Below, one piece after another: positions 63,874 to 64,000 of a DNA stretch of 64,000 bases; positions within the stretch are counted from its first letter, which is position 1, and each line of letters opens with the position of its first letter. The stretch lies in contig WION01000094.1 in the NCBI GenBank assembly GCA_015039365.1, positions 1 to 64,000 of the forward strand, given 5' to 3'. The notes below the pieces were generated by a model. It saw only the letters and a program-made list of their open reading frames with translations. It had not been told where the DNA came from and did no database searches. This DNA is from Amanita rubescens (taxonomy: Eukaryota > Basidiomycota > Agaricomycetes > Agaricales > Amanitaceae). The position numbers and the translations under genes are program-made.

Positions 63874-64000
63874 TCAGTCATCTCTGCTTGAGTCATCGGC
63901 CGTGTCCAAAGCTTGGACTATCCTGTCGCGAGGCAGCCACTGATCTTCAGGAGTGAAATACCAGGTAAGGACAGCGAAGATGGTGACTGCGCCAAATATT
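63874..64000 (-). CDS. Amino-acid permease-like protein, C-terminal end only
   Basis: The minus strand reads into the window edge: IFGAVTIFAVLTWYFTPEDQ WLPRDRIVQALDTADDSS, then a stop at 63874-63876. A last membrane helix followed by WYFTPEDQWLP and an acidic tail is the usual C-terminus of fungal APC-superfamily amino-acid transporters. Only about 41 residues are visible, so the substrate cannot be stated. Confidence 0.65.
   Translation of the reverse strand, partial: IFGAVTIFAVLTWYFTPEDQWLPRDRIVQALDTADDSSRDD

Overview
The window is nuclear DNA from a filamentous basidiomycete, most likely an Agaricomycete mushroom-forming fungus. Genes are short and dense and are cut by many introns of about 45-75 bp. 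Basidiomycete-typical families are present: a macrofage-activating-glycoprotein-like secreted protein, large numbers of BTB proteins, an F-box/leucine-rich protein, a NACHT-WD40 NLR-like protein and unnamed 7-TM proteins. A tRNA-Asn carries an intron beside its anticodon. I cannot name the species.

Layout. 0-10.4 kb is a cluster of double-BTB genes: one cut by the window edge, one old relic, one intact gene at 3830-5584, and two tandem copies that are both broken. A secreted GPI-type glycoprotein gene (1799-3449) sits among them. 10.5-12.6 kb holds a ZNF511-like zinc-finger gene and a conserved gene of unknown function. 12.9-17.2 kb is a segmental duplication carrying two copies of a 7-TM gene, followed by the tRNA-Asn. 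18.1-27.0 kb holds a Rho1 exchange factor (DEP, two DH domains, PH, CNH), a divergently transcribed UBA-UBX protein and an F-box protein.

28.1-33.1 kb is a 1527-residue STAND protein: C2-like segment, helical domain, NACHT, then 13 almost identical WD40 repeats. Next come a decayed sorting-nexin (SNX41/ATG20-like) pseudogene, an F-box protein and a single-BTB gene. 40.7-46 kb holds a WAPL-like cohesin release factor and a conserved coiled-coil protein. 46.2-57.2 kb has three more intact double-BTB genes, a DUF1254/DUF1214 gene behind a duplicated promoter, and an FMP52-like short-chain dehydrogenase. 57.7-64 kb holds long-form tRNase Z, a YTP1-like membrane protein and the end of an amino-acid permease gene.

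The most unusual content is (i) the BTB family, whose members share a terminal phase-0 intron that hides a short last exon starting V-P-L and, in the double-BTB members, a C-terminal C-P-R-G-S motif, and which is visibly undergoing birth and death here; and (ii) the NLR-like gene, whose WD40 repeats look homogenised by recombination but vary at a few surface positions, as in HET-type recognition proteins. Core housekeeping genes (tRNase Z, RhoGEF, WAPL, UBX, YTP1) are interleaved with these fast-evolving families. All exon boundaries were worked out by reading splice signals and reading phase by eye; no search was run.
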